DNA of 64,000 nt, from the NCBI RefSeq assembly GCF_009818105.1, contig NZ_CP046564.1:1-64000 (forward strand), in the 5' to 3' direction. The position numbers were made by a program, and so were the translations under genes. The notes under the pieces were generated by a model, which worked only from the letters and a program-made list of their open reading frames with translations, was not told where the DNA came from and did not search any database. Position 1 is the stretch's first letter. Each line of letters begins with the position of its first letter. This DNA comes from Bacillus sp. N1-1. GTDB lineage: Bacteria > Bacillota > Bacilli > Bacillales > Guptibacillaceae. This document shows, piece after piece, positions 34,899 to 49,830 of the stretch.

Positions 34899-36590
34899 AT
34901 GAGTTATCAAGCGCTATACCGCGTTTGGCGACCGCAAACGTTTGAAGATGTGGTTGGTCAAAAGCATGTTACAAGAACAATTCAGAACGCACTCATGCAG
35001 CAAAAAATCTCTCACGCCTATTTGTTTACAGGACCTCGAGGAACGGGAAAAACGAGTGCTGCCAAAATTATTGCGAAGGCGATTAACTGTGAGAAGGCAC
35101 CAGTGGCTGAACCGTGCAATGAATGTTCAGCGTGTCTAGGCATCACTGATGGATCAATTTCTGACGTCATAGAAATTGATGCGGCTTCTAATACGGGGGT
35201 CGACGACATTCGTGATATTCGCGATAAAGTGAAGTATGCACCAAGTTCTGTTTCTTATAAGGTGTATATCATAGATGAAGTTCACATGCTTTCTACAGGA
35301 GCGTTCAATGCTCTTCTTAAAACATTAGAAGAACCTCCAAAGCATGTGGTGTTTATCCTTGCAACGACGGAGCCTCACAAAATCCCATTAACAATCATTT
35401 CAAGGTGTCAGCGTTTTGATATGAGAAGGATAACAGCGCAGGACATTGTGGGACGGTTACAAACCATTATTCATGCGCAGGATATTGAGGTAGAAGAAGA
35501 TGCTCTTTATCAAGTCGCTCGAGCGGCAGATGGCGGAATGCGAGATGCTTTAAGTATTCTTGATCAGGCAATCTCATATAGTGAGGCGGAAGTTGTATTA
35601 GATGATGTGCTTGCTGTAACAGGAAGCGTGTCTCAAAAAATGATTTCAAAAATCGCATTGGCTTTCCATCATAAAGATGTGGCGGAAGCACTGAATGCAG
35701 TGGAAGAATTAATGGATCACGGGAAAGATGCTGCACGTTTCCTTGAAGATCTGATCTATTACTATCGTGATTTATTACTTTATCAAACGGCCCCTCAGCT
35801 TGAAGAGGTTGTTGAACGAGTGAAAATTGATGAAACGTTCCAGCAGTTAGGTGACCAATCAGCGAAAGACTGGATCTACAAGGTCATCGAGACGTTGAAT
35901 CGTAGTCAGCAAGAGATGAAGTGGACAAACCATCCGCGGATTTTCCTTGAATTAGCTCTCGTTCAAATTTGTCAGGATGAAACCAGTAGTCAGAGTCAGC
36001 CTGCTCAAGATCAGAGCGAATTACTTGAACGTATTCAAAAGCTTGAGGGTGAACTGAAGACACTGAAAGAGCAAGGTGTTACGGTTAAACAAGAAGAGAC
36101 AAGTGAACCGAAACAGAAGAAACAATTTAAACCTTCCAGACAGAAATCTGGTGTATCTCATGGTAGAATAAAAGAGATGCTTAAGAAAGCGACCAAGCAG
36201 GATTTAATGAAAGTAAAAAGTGTTTGGGGCGAAGTGATGGAGAACGTCCGTCAGGAAAAAGTCTCTGCTCACGCCTGGTTAAAGGATAGTGAGCCGGTTG
36301 CAGCTACAGATAACTCCTTCTTGCTATCTTTCCAGTACGATATGCACTGCCAGATGGCAACGAAAGACAACATTCGTGGTACGCTTGAACAAGTACTTTC
36401 ACGTACGATTGGCAAACAGCTTGAAATGGTTGCAATAGTCGAAACAGAGTGGAAGGAAATCCGCGCTGAGTTCTTGAAGACAAGAGATGAACCAGAACCC
36501 GACGAAAATGGTGGGAAGCCAGCAGAAGATCCATTAATTGCTGAAGCAAGACGCCTTGTAGGCGATGATTTATTAGATATTCAAACTTAA
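34899..36590 (+). CDS. dnaX: DNA polymerase III tau/gamma subunit
   Basis: Clamp-loader ATPase and polymerase organiser. The 563-residue protein has Walker A GPRGTGKTSAAK near 45-56, a zinc site in the cysteines of CEKAPVAEPCNECSAC, Walker B VYIIDEVHML, the SRC motif (ISRCQRFDM) and a tau-type tail. No A-rich slippery heptamer with a following stop was found, so a frameshifted gamma form is not supported. AGGAGGA lies nine bases before the ATG. It heads dnaX-ebfC-recR-yaaL. Confidence 0.97.
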   Translation: MSYQALYRVWRPQTFEDVVGQKHVTRTIQNALMQQKISHAYLFTGPRGTGKTSAAKIIAKAINCEKAPVAEPCNECSACLGITDGSISDVIEIDAASNTGVDDIRDIRDKVKYAPSSVSYKVYIIDEVHMLSTGAFNALLKTLEEPPKHVVFILATTEPHKIPLTIISRCQRFDMRRITAQDIVGRLQTIIHAQDIEVEEDALYQVARAADGGMRDALSILDQAISYSEAEVVLDDVLAVTGSVSQKMISKIALAFHHKDVAEALNAVEELMDHGKDAARFLEDLIYYYRDLLLYQTAPQLEEVVERVKIDETFQQLGDQSAKDWIYKVIETLNRSQQEMKWTNHPRIFLELALVQICQDETSSQSQPAQDQSELLERIQKLEGELKTLKEQGVTVKQEETSEPKQKKQFKPSRQKSGVSHGRIKEMLKKATKQDLMKVKSVWGEVMENVRQEKVSAHAWLKDSEPVAATDNSFLLSFQYDMHCQMATKDNIRGTLEQVLSRTIGKQLEMVAIVETEWKEIRAEFLKTRDEPEPDENGGKPAEDPLIAEARRLVGDDLLDIQT

Positions 36591-36620
36591 AAATGAACGA
36601 TAACTAAGGAGGAATTTTTT

Positions 36621-36953
36621 ATGAAACGTGGTATGGGTGGCGGAGGAAACATGAATAACATGATGAAGCAAATGCAGAAGATGCAGAAGGATATGGCAAA
36701 GGCACAAGAAGAACTGAAAGACAAAGTCGTTGAAGGTTCAGCTGGCGGCGGCATGGTTCTTGTAAAAGCGAATGGCCATAAAGAAATTCTTGAAGTTATT
36801 GTAAAAGAAGAAGTTGTAGATCCAGATGACATCGATATGCTTCAGGACCTTGTTCTTGCTGCAACGAATGATGCGCTACGTAATGTAGACGAATTGGTTA
36901 ACAAAGACATGGGTAAATTTACGCAAGGGCTTAATATGCCAGGAATGTTTTAG
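36621..36953 (+). CDS. ebfC: Nucleoid-associated protein EbfC/YbaB family (YaaK)
   Basis: A 110-residue YbaB/EbfC-family DNA-binding protein with a glycine- and methionine-rich N-terminus ([19 protein letters not shown]) and a central coiled helix. It is thought to bind DNA as a dimer. AAGGAGG precedes the ATG. It lies between dnaX and recR as in most bacteria. Confidence 0.95.
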   Translation: MKRGMGGGGNMNNMMKQMQKMQKDMAKAQEELKDKVVEGSAGGGMVLVKANGHKEILEVIVKEEVVDPDDIDMLQDLVLAATNDALRNVDELVNKDMGKFTQGLNMPGMF

Positions 36954-36964
36954 GGGGAACGCAG

Positions 36965-37561
36965 GTGCATTATCCTGAACCAATCTCAAAACTGATCGAC
37001 AGTTTTATGAAATTGCCGGGAATCGGACCAAAAACGGCGGTCCGCCTGGCTTTTTTCGTTCTTGAAATGAATGATGATGACGTACTTGATTTCGGAAAGG
37101 CGCTAGTCAATGCGAAGCGTCAGCTAACGTATTGCTCTGTTTGTAATCACATTACTGATACGGATCCGTGTCGGATCTGTTCAGACAATCATCGAGATGA
37201 ATCCGTTATTTGCGTCGTTCAAGATGCGAAAGACGTCATCGCTATTGAGAAGATGAAAGACTATACGGGCCTTTATCATGTGCTTCATGGTGCCATTTCT
37301 CCTGTGGAAGGAATTGGACCGGAGGATATTAAAGTGCCAGAGCTTTTGAAACGTCTACAGGATGATAAGGTGACGGAAATCATTCTTGCTACAGATCCTA
37401 CAATTGAAGGGGAAGCAACAGCAATGTATATTGCTCGTCTTGTGAAACCAACAGGGATTCGGATTACTCGTATTGCTCACGGCCTTCCTGTAGGTGGCGA
37501 TCTTGAATATGCTGATGAGGTCACTCTTTCTAAAGCAATGGAAGGTCGTCGTGAATTGTAG
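36965..37561 (+). CDS. recR: Recombination protein RecR
   Basis: Works with RecF and RecO in gap repair. The 198-residue protein has the helix-hairpin-helix ([15 protein letters not shown] at 17-31), a four-cysteine zinc finger ([16 protein letters not shown]), a Toprim domain and a C-terminal ALEGRREL-like end. The start is GTG at 36965, seven bases after GGGGG. It follows ebfC by 11 bp. Confidence 0.97.
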   Translation: MHYPEPISKLIDSFMKLPGIGPKTAVRLAFFVLEMNDDDVLDFGKALVNAKRQLTYCSVCNHITDTDPCRICSDNHRDESVICVVQDAKDVIAIEKMKDYTGLYHVLHGAISPVEGIGPEDIKVPELLKRLQDDKVTEIILATDPTIEGEATAMYIARLVKPTGIRITRIAHGLPVGGDLEYADEVTLSKAMEGRREL

Positions 37562-37578
37562 CGTCAGGAGGAAACAAA

Positions 37579-37794
37579 ATGTTCTTCAAACGTAAAGGTT
37601 ATTTACGCAAGGAAGCTGATGAGCGTTTGATTCAGACGCTATATGAATTAAAAGAAGTATGGAACAAGCAGAAAGAAATTGTAGAGCGTAGCGTAGAACC
37701 CTCTGGAGCGGTTCTTGCTAAGCTGAAAGTCGATGAAGCGAAATACTTCTTTCTATTAAAAGAAGCGAAACGAAGAAAGATAAGAATGGGATAG
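37579..37794 (+). CDS. yaaL: DUF2508 protein YaaL
   Basis: A 71-residue, basic, helical cytoplasmic protein of the YaaL family, which has no assigned function. It always lies between recR and bofA in Bacillus. Its stop codon is inside the stem of the following terminator. Confidence 0.88.
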   Translation: MFFKRKGYLRKEADERLIQTLYELKEVWNKQKEIVERSVEPSGAVLAKLKVDEAKYFFLLKEAKRRKIRMG

Positions 37795-37817
37795 TTCAAA
37801 CTTCCCGTTCTTTTTTA
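37782..37817 (+). terminator. Terminator overlapping the end of yaaL
   Basis: Stem AAGAATGGGA (37782-37791) with TCCCGTTCTT (37803-37812), one G-T pair, and a T-run. Confidence 0.8.
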
Positions 37818-37869
37818 TTTGGACAGACATATGATTTAGTAATTCTGAGAAAAAGAGCGGAGGCCCATT

Positions 37870-38136
37870 ATGGATCCAAAACTCATTATTGGCTTATTTG
37901 TCCTAAGTATTGTTTTGCTTCTTTTCGTAGGGGCGCCACTGAAACCGTTGCGTTGGATCGGACAGGGGTTAATCAAGCTTGCCATCGGAGCGTTACTACT
38001 GTTCTTTCTAAATACGTTCGGAAGTCCTTTTGATTTACATGTTCCTATTAATCCAGGAACTGCTGTCGTTACCGGATTCTTAGGTATTCCTGGCCTTGTA
38101 GCACTTGCTGCCATACAGCTTATTATCATTGGGTGA
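37870..38136 (+). CDS. bofA: Sigma-K processing inhibitor BofA
   Basis: Integral membrane protein of the outer forespore membrane that, with SpoIVFA, holds the SpoIVFB protease inactive until sigma-K is needed. The 88-residue protein has two hydrophobic segments (about 4-22 and 36-55) and the conserved C-terminal region GTAVVTGFLGIPGLVALAAIQ. GGAGG precedes the ATG. This confirms an endospore former. Confidence 0.93.
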   Translation: MDPKLIIGLFVLSIVLLLFVGAPLKPLRWIGQGLIKLAIGALLLFFLNTFGSPFDLHVPINPGTAVVTGFLGIPGLVALAAIQLIIIG

Positions 38137-38139
38137 AAC

Positions 38140-38172
38140 AAAAGGATCCTATAATAAAAGGGTCCTTTTTGT
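38140..38172 (+). terminator. Terminator after bofA
   Basis: Stem AAAAGGATCC (38140-38149) with GGGTCCTTTT (38160-38169), one G-T pair, then a T-run. Confidence 0.8.
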
Positions 38173-38200
38173 TTTTCTGAAATAATTTTTAAAAAGAGGG

Positions 38201-38229
38201 TTGCATATCAAAGATAACCCTGATATAGT
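38201..38229 (+). promoter_or_regulatory. rRNA operon 2 promoter P1
   Basis: TTGCAT (38201-38206), 17-bp spacer, TATAGT (38224-38229). Confidence 0.65.
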
Positions 38230-38284
38230 TATATAGGTCGCCGCAACAATGCGGTTGACACGAAAAACAATTTCAAAAAAGTTG

Positions 38285-38314
38285 TTGACGCCAACTGAGT
38301 TAATATGATATATT
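38285..38314 (+). promoter_or_regulatory. rRNA operon 2 promoter P2
   Basis: TTGACG (38285-38290), 18-bp spacer, TATATT (38309-38314), as at operon 1; the leader from about 38341 to the 16S start matches operon 1, including boxA. Confidence 0.8.
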
Positions 38315-38436
38315 AATAAAGTCGCTGAAAACGACATTGAAAGAAACGAATTGCTCTTTGAAAACTGAACGAAACGCCATGTAAGTAGTTGTTTCTACGG
38401 AAACAAAACATTGTTTTAAAAGCTAGATTAAGCTTT

Positions 38437-43155
<4,719 letters not shown>

Positions 43156-43212
43156 AAAAATATTGGAATACGTTGTGCGTGCTATCTAGTTTTCAGGGAA
43201 TACCCTGTAAAG

Positions 43213-43329
<117 letters not shown>

Positions 43330-43340
43330 AAAAGAAGAAA

Positions 43341-43371
43341 GGCGAGAGACCAAATGGTTTCTCGCTTTTTT
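43341..43371 (+). terminator. rRNA operon 2 terminator
   Basis: GCGAGAGACC (43342-43351) pairs with GGTTTCTCGC (43356-43365), then T-run. Confidence 0.9.
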
Positions 43372-43424
43372 GTATGGTTTTATGGGTGAGTTTATACTAG
43401 CTCAAAGCCCTCATTCATCACGTT

Positions 43425-43512
43425 CGCGGAATTAATCTCAAATTCGCGGAAATATCATGCGAAAGCGCGGAATAAATCCGATTTTCGCGGAAATATCTAA
43501 AAGATCGCGGAA
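43425..43512 (+). repeat. Phased CGCGGAA array downstream of rRNA operon 2
   Basis: CGCGGAA at 43425, 43445, 43466, 43486 and 43506, spaced 20, 21, 20 and 20 bp, nearly identical to the operon 1 flank. From 43513 to 43649 nothing recognisable is seen. Confidence 0.8.
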
Positions 43513-43649
43513 TAAACTTGCTACCTTCACATACCGCTTGAGCTACAAGGATAATATACCTTTGAAATTTTCTTTCTTTTCGTAAATCACAGACACGGGA
43601 TAAGTTACAGGCACATATCCTTAGAAAGAAGCGAAAAAGTCAGCTTAAA

Positions 43650-43679
43650 TTGAAAAAACCGGTATAGAACCGCTATAAT
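43650..43679 (+). promoter_or_regulatory. Sigma-A-like promoter before csfB
   Basis: TTGAAA (43650-43655), 18-bp spacer, TATAAT (43674-43679). In B. subtilis csfB uses sporulation sigma factors; a clear sigma-F site was not found here. Confidence 0.5.
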
Positions 43680-43710
43680 TGGGCAATGCTTTTACCATGG
43701 AGGTGGGAAG

Positions 43711-43908
43711 ATGGAGAAGACAATCAGGGAGAGCTATAGTGAGTGCTGTCTTGTTTGTGAAGAGCACAGTTTCAAAGGCATTCATATTTGTGATCGTTTT
43801 ATCTGTCATGACTGTGAGCGGAAGGTCATTCAAACAGATACCAGTCATGAAAACTATCAATTTTACCTTGAGAAATTACGCAAACTACGACTAAGTCGAT
43901 TAGCATAA
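43711..43908 (+). CDS. csfB: Anti-sigma factor Gin (CsfB)
   Basis: A 65-residue zinc protein with two CxxC pairs (CCLVCEEH and FICHDCER) and the Gin-family tail DTSHENYQFYLEKLRKL. In B. subtilis Gin inhibits sigma-G, and also sigma-E, during sporulation. GGAGGTG at 43699-43705 fits the ATG. A terminator starts at its stop codon. It follows an rRNA operon, as in B. subtilis; xpaC and yaaN, which follow it there, are absent. Confidence 0.92.
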   Translation: MEKTIRESYSECCLVCEEHSFKGIHICDRFICHDCERKVIQTDTSHENYQFYLEKLRKLRLSRLA

Positions 43909-43942
43909 GCAGATAGCTGTTTCATAGGCTATCTGCTTTTTT
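43907..43942 (+). terminator. Terminator after csfB
   Basis: Perfect stem AAGCAGATAGC (43907-43917) with GCTATCTGCTT (43928-43938), then T-run. Confidence 0.9.
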
Positions 43943-44063
43943 ACTTAACCTAAAGTTGGAACAATCATAGGGATTTGCCTATCCCTTTACTTCTCCGATA
44001 GTCTAGATAATGATAGAATACTAGTATAAGGAAATGAATCTTCAATAGATTGAAGTTGATTTA

Positions 44064-45503
44064 ATGAACAAAATGGATCATGCTCCATTATATGAAGCTC
44101 TACTATCGTGGAAAGATCAGAATCCTCTTTCCTTTCATGTCCCTGGGCATAAGAATGGGATGAGCTTTTCTACATATAAACGTGCGGATTATTTGTATAA
44201 AGACTTATTGAAAATAGATGCAACAGAACTTTCTGGACTAGATGATCTTCATCATGCAGATGGTCCAATTAAAAAAGCAGAGCAGCTTACTGCTCATCTA
44301 TATGGTAGTGTTGAAAGTCGCTTTTTGGTGGGGGGTTCTACTGCTGGGAACTTGGCGATGATCATGGCGTTATGTTCTGAAGGAGATCGAGTTCTTGTTC
44401 AGAAGAACTGTCACAAATCTGTATTGAATGGACTACGCTTAGCTAAAGCTAGACCTATTTTTCTCAGCCCATCTATTGATGAAGCAAGTCAGGTGCCGAC
44501 AGGAGTAACACTCGATCTCATACGTCGTGCATTGAATCAATATAAGGATATCAAAGTGATTATACTAACCAATCCTAATTACTATGGAATGACCGTTAAC
44601 CTAGAGCCGATTATCTCTTATGCTCACAAGAATGGAATTCCGGTTCTAGTTGATGAGGCGCACGGTGCACATTTTGTAAGAGGGAAGTTTTTCCCTGAGA
44701 GTGCTTTAAAGCAAGGAGCAGATGTGGTTGTTCAATCTGCCCACAAAACTCTACCTGCTATGACGATGGGTTCTTACTTACACATAGGAAATGAAACGTA
44801 TAGGAATGCGCTCAACGACTATTTAGAACTCTTTCAATCAAGTAGCCCTTCCTATCCAATTATGGCTTCACTCGATTTGGCAAGACACTATCTCTCTTCG
44901 CTGACTGATGATCAGCTTGGTCTTATTTTAGAAGAGGTTTATCAATTTAAGAAACAACTAAGTGAGGTTCCTGGTTTAAGCGTCATAGGGGATGTAGGTC
45001 AAGCGTATCACCAGATTGATCCTATCAAAATTACGGTACAGTTATCTGGCATGTCAGGATATGAGTTAGCAAAAAAACTTGAGAATGAGAATGTATTTGT
45101 TGAGCTTAGTGACCCTTTAAATGTTTTACTTGTTTGCCCAATTACTTCTAATACAGAGGCTTTTGACAGGGGATTACAGGCATTTAAAAAAATTGCTTCT
45201 CTCAGAAATGAAGCTAATTTTAACGTGTCATTATTTAAGATAGCTGATGAAGATATTACTTTTCCGGCTTATTCCTTTGCGAAGTTGGAGACGATGATGA
45301 AAGAGAAGGTTAAGCTAACTGAGGCGACTGGATTGATTGCAGCAAAAGCTGTCATTCCCTATCCACCAGGTGTTCCTATTGTCATACCGGGTGAACGAAT
45401 TTGTTTAGAGAAAGTGAAACGTTTAGATATGATTTTACGTGCTGGTGGGCATGTACAAGGATTAGATGGTGACATGATTGAGATTGCAAGAGAAGAGGAG
45501 TAG
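44064..45503 (+). CDS. yaaO: PLP-dependent Orn/Lys/Arg decarboxylase-family protein YaaO
   Basis: A 479-residue group III fold-I decarboxylase. It has SFHVPGHKNG near the N-terminus, GGSTAGNLAMI, the PLP-binding VDEAHGAHF and the Schiff-base lysine in QSAHKTLPAM, with the C-terminal IPYPPGVPIVIPGE motif. Lysine or arginine is the probable substrate class, but the specific one cannot be told. The ribosome site is weak. tmk starts four bases after its stop. Confidence 0.9.
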   Translation: MNKMDHAPLYEALLSWKDQNPLSFHVPGHKNGMSFSTYKRADYLYKDLLKIDATELSGLDDLHHADGPIKKAEQLTAHLYGSVESRFLVGGSTAGNLAMIMALCSEGDRVLVQKNCHKSVLNGLRLAKARPIFLSPSIDEASQVPTGVTLDLIRRALNQYKDIKVIILTNPNYYGMTVNLEPIISYAHKNGIPVLVDEAHGAHFVRGKFFPESALKQGADVVVQSAHKTLPAMTMGSYLHIGNETYRNALNDYLELFQSSSPSYPIMASLDLARHYLSSLTDDQLGLILEEVYQFKKQLSEVPGLSVIGDVGQAYHQIDPIKITVQLSGMSGYELAKKLENENVFVELSDPLNVLLVCPITSNTEAFDRGLQAFKKIASLRNEANFNVSLFKIADEDITFPAYSFAKLETMMKEKVKLTEATGLIAAKAVIPYPPGVPIVIPGERICLEKVKRLDMILRAGGHVQGLDGDMIEIAREEE

Positions 45504-45507
45504 GGCA

Positions 45508-46514
<1,007 letters not shown>

Positions 46515-46536
46515 TACGGTAGGATGAGGGATAGAA

Positions 46537-47523
46537 ATGGCAGATTGGAATGAATTAAAAGAACGTCAGCCTACGGTTGTTAGGATGGTAACCAACAGTT
46601 TCACAAAGGATCGTCTATCTCATGCATACTTATTTGATGGTGGAGCAGGCACTGGTAAAAAAGATGTCGCCGTACATATGGCAAAAACTTATTTTTGTCA
46701 GGAACGTACGGGGATTGAGCCGTGTCAACACTGCAAAGACTGCAAGCGAATTGATTCAGGGAATCACCCGGATCTTCATCTCATAGAGCCTGAAGGTCAA
46801 TCAATTAAAATTGATCAAATAAGAAAGCTACAAAAGGAATTCTCCTATCTTGGAGTTGAGTCTCGAAAAAAAGTATATATCTTGAATCATTCAGATCGAA
46901 TGACAACGCAGGCCGCAAATAGTTTACTTAAATTCCTAGAAGAGCCGGGGCAAATGACGATGGCGATTTTATTAACGGAACAAAAACAGCATATTCTTTC
47001 GACGATTTATTCGAGGTGTCAGGTCATTACTTTTCAGCCACTTTCAACAAATGGAGTGGAAGAAGCTCTTATAAACGATGGAGTGACCCCATACCTTGCT
47101 AAATCAGCTGCTCAGCTAACGAATGATCAGCGTGCAGCAAAGGAGCTTGCACTTGATGAGTGGTTTGCACAGGCAAGAGCGATAGTGATACAATTGACTG
47201 AAGAGTTGAAGGAAAGACCTCATCAGGTTTTCCTAACGATCCATGACAAATGGCTAGCACATTTTAAGGATAAAACGCAGCAGGATATGGGCCTTAACCT
47301 TATGCTTTTTTGGTATAAGGATTTATTGAAAATACAACTGCAGGATAATCGGATTGTCTATGCAGATCAGAAGGATAAGCTCGAACGTTATGCCCTTCAA
47401 TTCGGAAGAAAGAAGATAAGTCAGCATATGATGGCGATACTCGATGCCAAAAGACGTCTGAGTGCAAACACAAACCCACAGTTTGTGATGGAACAGCTAG
47501 TGCTCAGGTTACGGGAGGGATAA
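46537..47523 (+). CDS. holB: DNA polymerase III delta' subunit
   Basis: Clamp-loader wrench subunit. The 328-residue AAA+ protein has a degenerate P-loop (GGAGTGKKDVAVH at about 36-48), a four-cysteine zinc module (CQERTGIEPCQHCKDC) and the SRC motif (YSRCQVITF), typical of delta'. It is followed within four bases by ricT. Confidence 0.95.
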   Translation: MADWNELKERQPTVVRMVTNSFTKDRLSHAYLFDGGAGTGKKDVAVHMAKTYFCQERTGIEPCQHCKDCKRIDSGNHPDLHLIEPEGQSIKIDQIRKLQKEFSYLGVESRKKVYILNHSDRMTTQAANSLLKFLEEPGQMTMAILLTEQKQHILSTIYSRCQVITFQPLSTNGVEEALINDGVTPYLAKSAAQLTNDQRAAKELALDEWFAQARAIVIQLTEELKERPHQVFLTIHDKWLAHFKDKTQQDMGLNLMLFWYKDLLKIQLQDNRIVYADQKDKLERYALQFGRKKISQHMMAILDAKRRLSANTNPQFVMEQLVLRLREG

Positions 47524-47527
47524 GTTT

Positions 47528-48355
47528 GTGTATGAAGTAGTTGGCGTTCGCTTTAAAAAAGCGGGGAAGATCTATTACTTTGATCCGAGTAGCCTCCAGG
47601 TGTCCGACAAAGAATTTGTTATCGTGGAGACTGCCAGAGGGGTTGAATTTGGGAAAGTTGTACTAGCTAACAAGCAAGTTGATGAAGAAGATATCGTTCT
47701 TCCTCTTAAGAAAGTAATTCGCATAGCCGATGAGAAAGATCGTCTTGCGGTCGAAGATAATAAACATGCAGCTGAAGAAGCATTTGATGTTTGCGTTTCT
47801 AAAATTGAAGAGTACAAGCTTGATATGAAGCTTGTTGATGTGGAATATACATTTGATCGAAATAAAATTATTTTTTATTTTACAGCAGATGGAAGAGTTG
47901 ATTTTCGCGAACTTGTGAAAGGGCTCGCATCCATTTTTCGAACAAGAATTGAACTTCGTCAGATTGGGGTACGCGATGAAGCGAAAATGCTTGGTGGTAT
48001 TGGACCGTGTGGCAGAATGCTTTGTTGCTCAACGTGGCTTGGCGATTTTGAACCTGTTTCAATAAAGATGGCGAAAGATCAAAATCTATCCTTAAACCCT
48101 GCTAAAATATCAGGACTTTGCGGCAGATTAATGTGCTGCTTGAAGTATGAGAACGATGCTTATGAGTCTGGTAAAAAAGAGCTTCCAGACGTTGGGAAGA
48201 CGATTCATACCGGACAGGGCAAAGGAAAAGTTGTTGGGTTGAATATATTGGAGCGTCTTGTTCAGGTCGAATTGTTCGAACTTAACCGCGTGACAGAATA
48301 TACGCTTGATGAATTGATACAAGACGGCGCAGTATCTACGCAAGCCACAGATTGA
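47528..48355 (+). CDS. ricT: RicT/YaaT, PSP1-domain protein
   Basis: A 275-residue PSP1 protein (VGVRFKKAGKIYYFDP at the N-terminus) with many cysteines in GPCGRMLCCSTW and GLCGRLMCCLKYEN. In B. subtilis RicT (YaaT) forms an iron-sulfur complex with RicA and RicF that affects mRNA processing by RNase Y, competence and sporulation. The start is GTG at 47528, seven bases after GGGAGGGA. It lies between holB and yabA as in B. subtilis. Confidence 0.95.
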   Translation: MYEVVGVRFKKAGKIYYFDPSSLQVSDKEFVIVETARGVEFGKVVLANKQVDEEDIVLPLKKVIRIADEKDRLAVEDNKHAAEEAFDVCVSKIEEYKLDMKLVDVEYTFDRNKIIFYFTADGRVDFRELVKGLASIFRTRIELRQIGVRDEAKMLGGIGPCGRMLCCSTWLGDFEPVSIKMAKDQNLSLNPAKISGLCGRLMCCLKYENDAYESGKKELPDVGKTIHTGQGKGKVVGLNILERLVQVELFELNRVTEYTLDELIQDGAVSTQATD

Positions 48356-48371
48356 TTGAGGTGGAACGGAA

Positions 48372-48716
48372 GTGGAGAAAAAAGAAGTTTTTTCACGTGT
48401 AAGCTCAATGGAAGAACAGATTGGTGACTTATACAAACAATTAGGCGAACTTAAAGAACATCTTGCAGGACTGCTGGAAGAAAATCACCATCTCGAAATT
48501 GAGAATCACCACTTGCGAGAGCGGTTAGAACAAACTTCAGAGCCGAAGAGTCATTCATCTGGCAAGAAGAAGCGGGGTAAACCAGAAGTTGGAGAAGGCT
48601 ATGATAATCTTGCCAGGTTGTACCAGGAAGGTTTTCATATATGTAATCTCCACTATGGTAGTATTCGGACAGAAGGAGATTGCCTTTTCTGCCTGTCATT
48701 TTTAAATAAAAAGTAG
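48372..48716 (+). CDS. yabA: Replication initiation control protein YabA
   Basis: A 114-residue regulator that binds DnaA and DnaN and limits initiation. The N-terminal half (about 1-60) is a leucine-zipper-like coiled coil; the C-terminal zinc module has H-C ([10 protein letters not shown]) and CLFC. The start is GTG at 48372 after GAGGTGG. A terminator follows. Its targets dnaA and dnaN are at the start of the window. Confidence 0.95.
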   Translation: MEKKEVFSRVSSMEEQIGDLYKQLGELKEHLAGLLEENHHLEIENHHLRERLEQTSEPKSHSSGKKKRGKPEVGEGYDNLARLYQEGFHICNLHYGSIRTEGDCLFCLSFLNKK

Positions 48717-48722
48717 TGATCT

Positions 48723-48752
48723 GGTCTTTCCGTATCTGGAAAGACCTTTTTT
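48723..48752 (+). terminator. Terminator after yabA
   Basis: Perfect stem GGTCTTTCC (48723-48731) with GGAAAGACC (48738-48746) and T6. Confidence 0.9.
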
Positions 48753-48803
48753 ACACTTTCGAGTGATTTGATAAACAATTCATATAGATAGGAGAACAGC
48801 ATC

Positions 48804-49541
48804 ATGCAATTAAACGGTGATGAACGAATTGATTACATCGTTGAAAACGAACTAAGCATTATTCAAAGTCCAACTGTTTTTTCTTTTTCCTTAGATGCAA
48901 TCTTACTAGCTAGGTTTGCTTGGGTTCCAATCAAGCGTGGAAAGATAATCGATCTTTGTACAGGAAACGGTATTATCCCGCTGTTATTATCGCGGAAAAG
49001 TGAAGTTACGATTGAAGGGGTGGAAATTCAAGATCGTCTCTTTGATATGGGGCAGAGAAGTATTGAATTAAATAAGCTAAGCGCTCAATTAACCCTCCAT
49101 CATGCGGATATTCGTGAATTACCTTCAACCATTAAACGGGAATCGTATGATGCGGTTACGTGTAATCCACCATATTTTAAAAGTACGCGAAACGAGCAGC
49201 GTAATTTAAACGAGCATCTTACTATCGCTCGACATGAAGTGATGTGTACCCTTGAAGACGTCATTCAATCCTGTAGCCAATTAGTTAAGCAGGGCGGTAA
49301 GGTATCCCTTGTGCATCGTCCCGAAAGATTACTGGACATTATGACATTAATGCGAAAGTATCGTATCGAACCAAAAAGGATGCAGCTCGTCTATCCGAAA
49401 GCTGGTAAAGAAGCAAATACATTGTTAATTGAAGGAATAAAAGATGGAAAACCTGATTTAAAAGTATTGCCGCCCTTCATTGTGTATCGAGACGACAATC
49501 AATACACTGATGAAATGAGACATGTTTATGCAGAGCTCTAA
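48804..49541 (+). CDS. yabB: tRNA1(Val) (adenine37-N6)-methyltransferase-like protein (YabB)
   Basis: A 245-residue SAM-dependent methyltransferase with motif [15 protein letters not shown] near 52-65 and the N6-adenine motif NPPY (CNPPYFKS). The TrmN6/YfiC relationship is by family; the target in this organism is inferred. The ATG follows AGGAGA. Its 3' end overlaps the yazA start by 20 bp, and rsmI overlaps yazA, so the three are translated together. Confidence 0.88.
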   Translation: MQLNGDERIDYIVENELSIIQSPTVFSFSLDAILLARFAWVPIKRGKIIDLCTGNGIIPLLLSRKSEVTIEGVEIQDRLFDMGQRSIELNKLSAQLTLHHADIRELPSTIKRESYDAVTCNPPYFKSTRNEQRNLNEHLTIARHEVMCTLEDVIQSCSQLVKQGGKVSLVHRPERLLDIMTLMRKYRIEPKRMQLVYPKAGKEANTLLIEGIKDGKPDLKVLPPFIVYRDDNQYTDEMRHVYAEL

Positions 49542-49830
49542 TCACTATGTGTATATTCTGCAGTGTCGAGACGGAAGCTATTATACTGGCTATACGACCG
49601 ATTTATCACATCGGTTGGCTCAGCATGAATGTGGAAAAGGTGCGAAATATACAAGGGGAAGAGGTCCGTTAACCCTCGTCTACCAAGCGGAGTTCAAGAC
49701 AAAGCGTGAAGCGATGCAAGTAGAGTATCAGATCAAACAACGATCGCGCGCTCAAAAAGAAAAGATTATAAAAGAAGAGAGGCAAAATCATGTGGAGTCA
49801 ACAGAGCTACAAAGAGACCGAGACAGGTAA
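49522..49830 (+). CDS. yazA: GIY-YIG nuclease-superfamily protein YazA
   Basis: A 102-residue single-domain GIY-YIG protein ([18 protein letters not shown], then a [11 protein letters not shown] segment). The catalytic pattern of Y, R and E residues is present, but members of this branch have no firmly assigned role. An ATG at 49528 is an alternative start; both lie inside yabB. It overlaps rsmI by 41 bp. Confidence 0.88.
   Translation: MFMQSSNHYVYILQCRDGSYYTGYTTDLSHRLAQHECGKGAKYTRGRGPLTLVYQAEFKTKREAMQVEYQIKQRSRAQKEKIIKEERQNHVESTELQRDRDR

Noticed and set aside
34899..36590. Programmed frameshift in dnaX giving a gamma form
   Set aside because: No A-rich slippery heptamer with a nearby stop and stem-loop was found.
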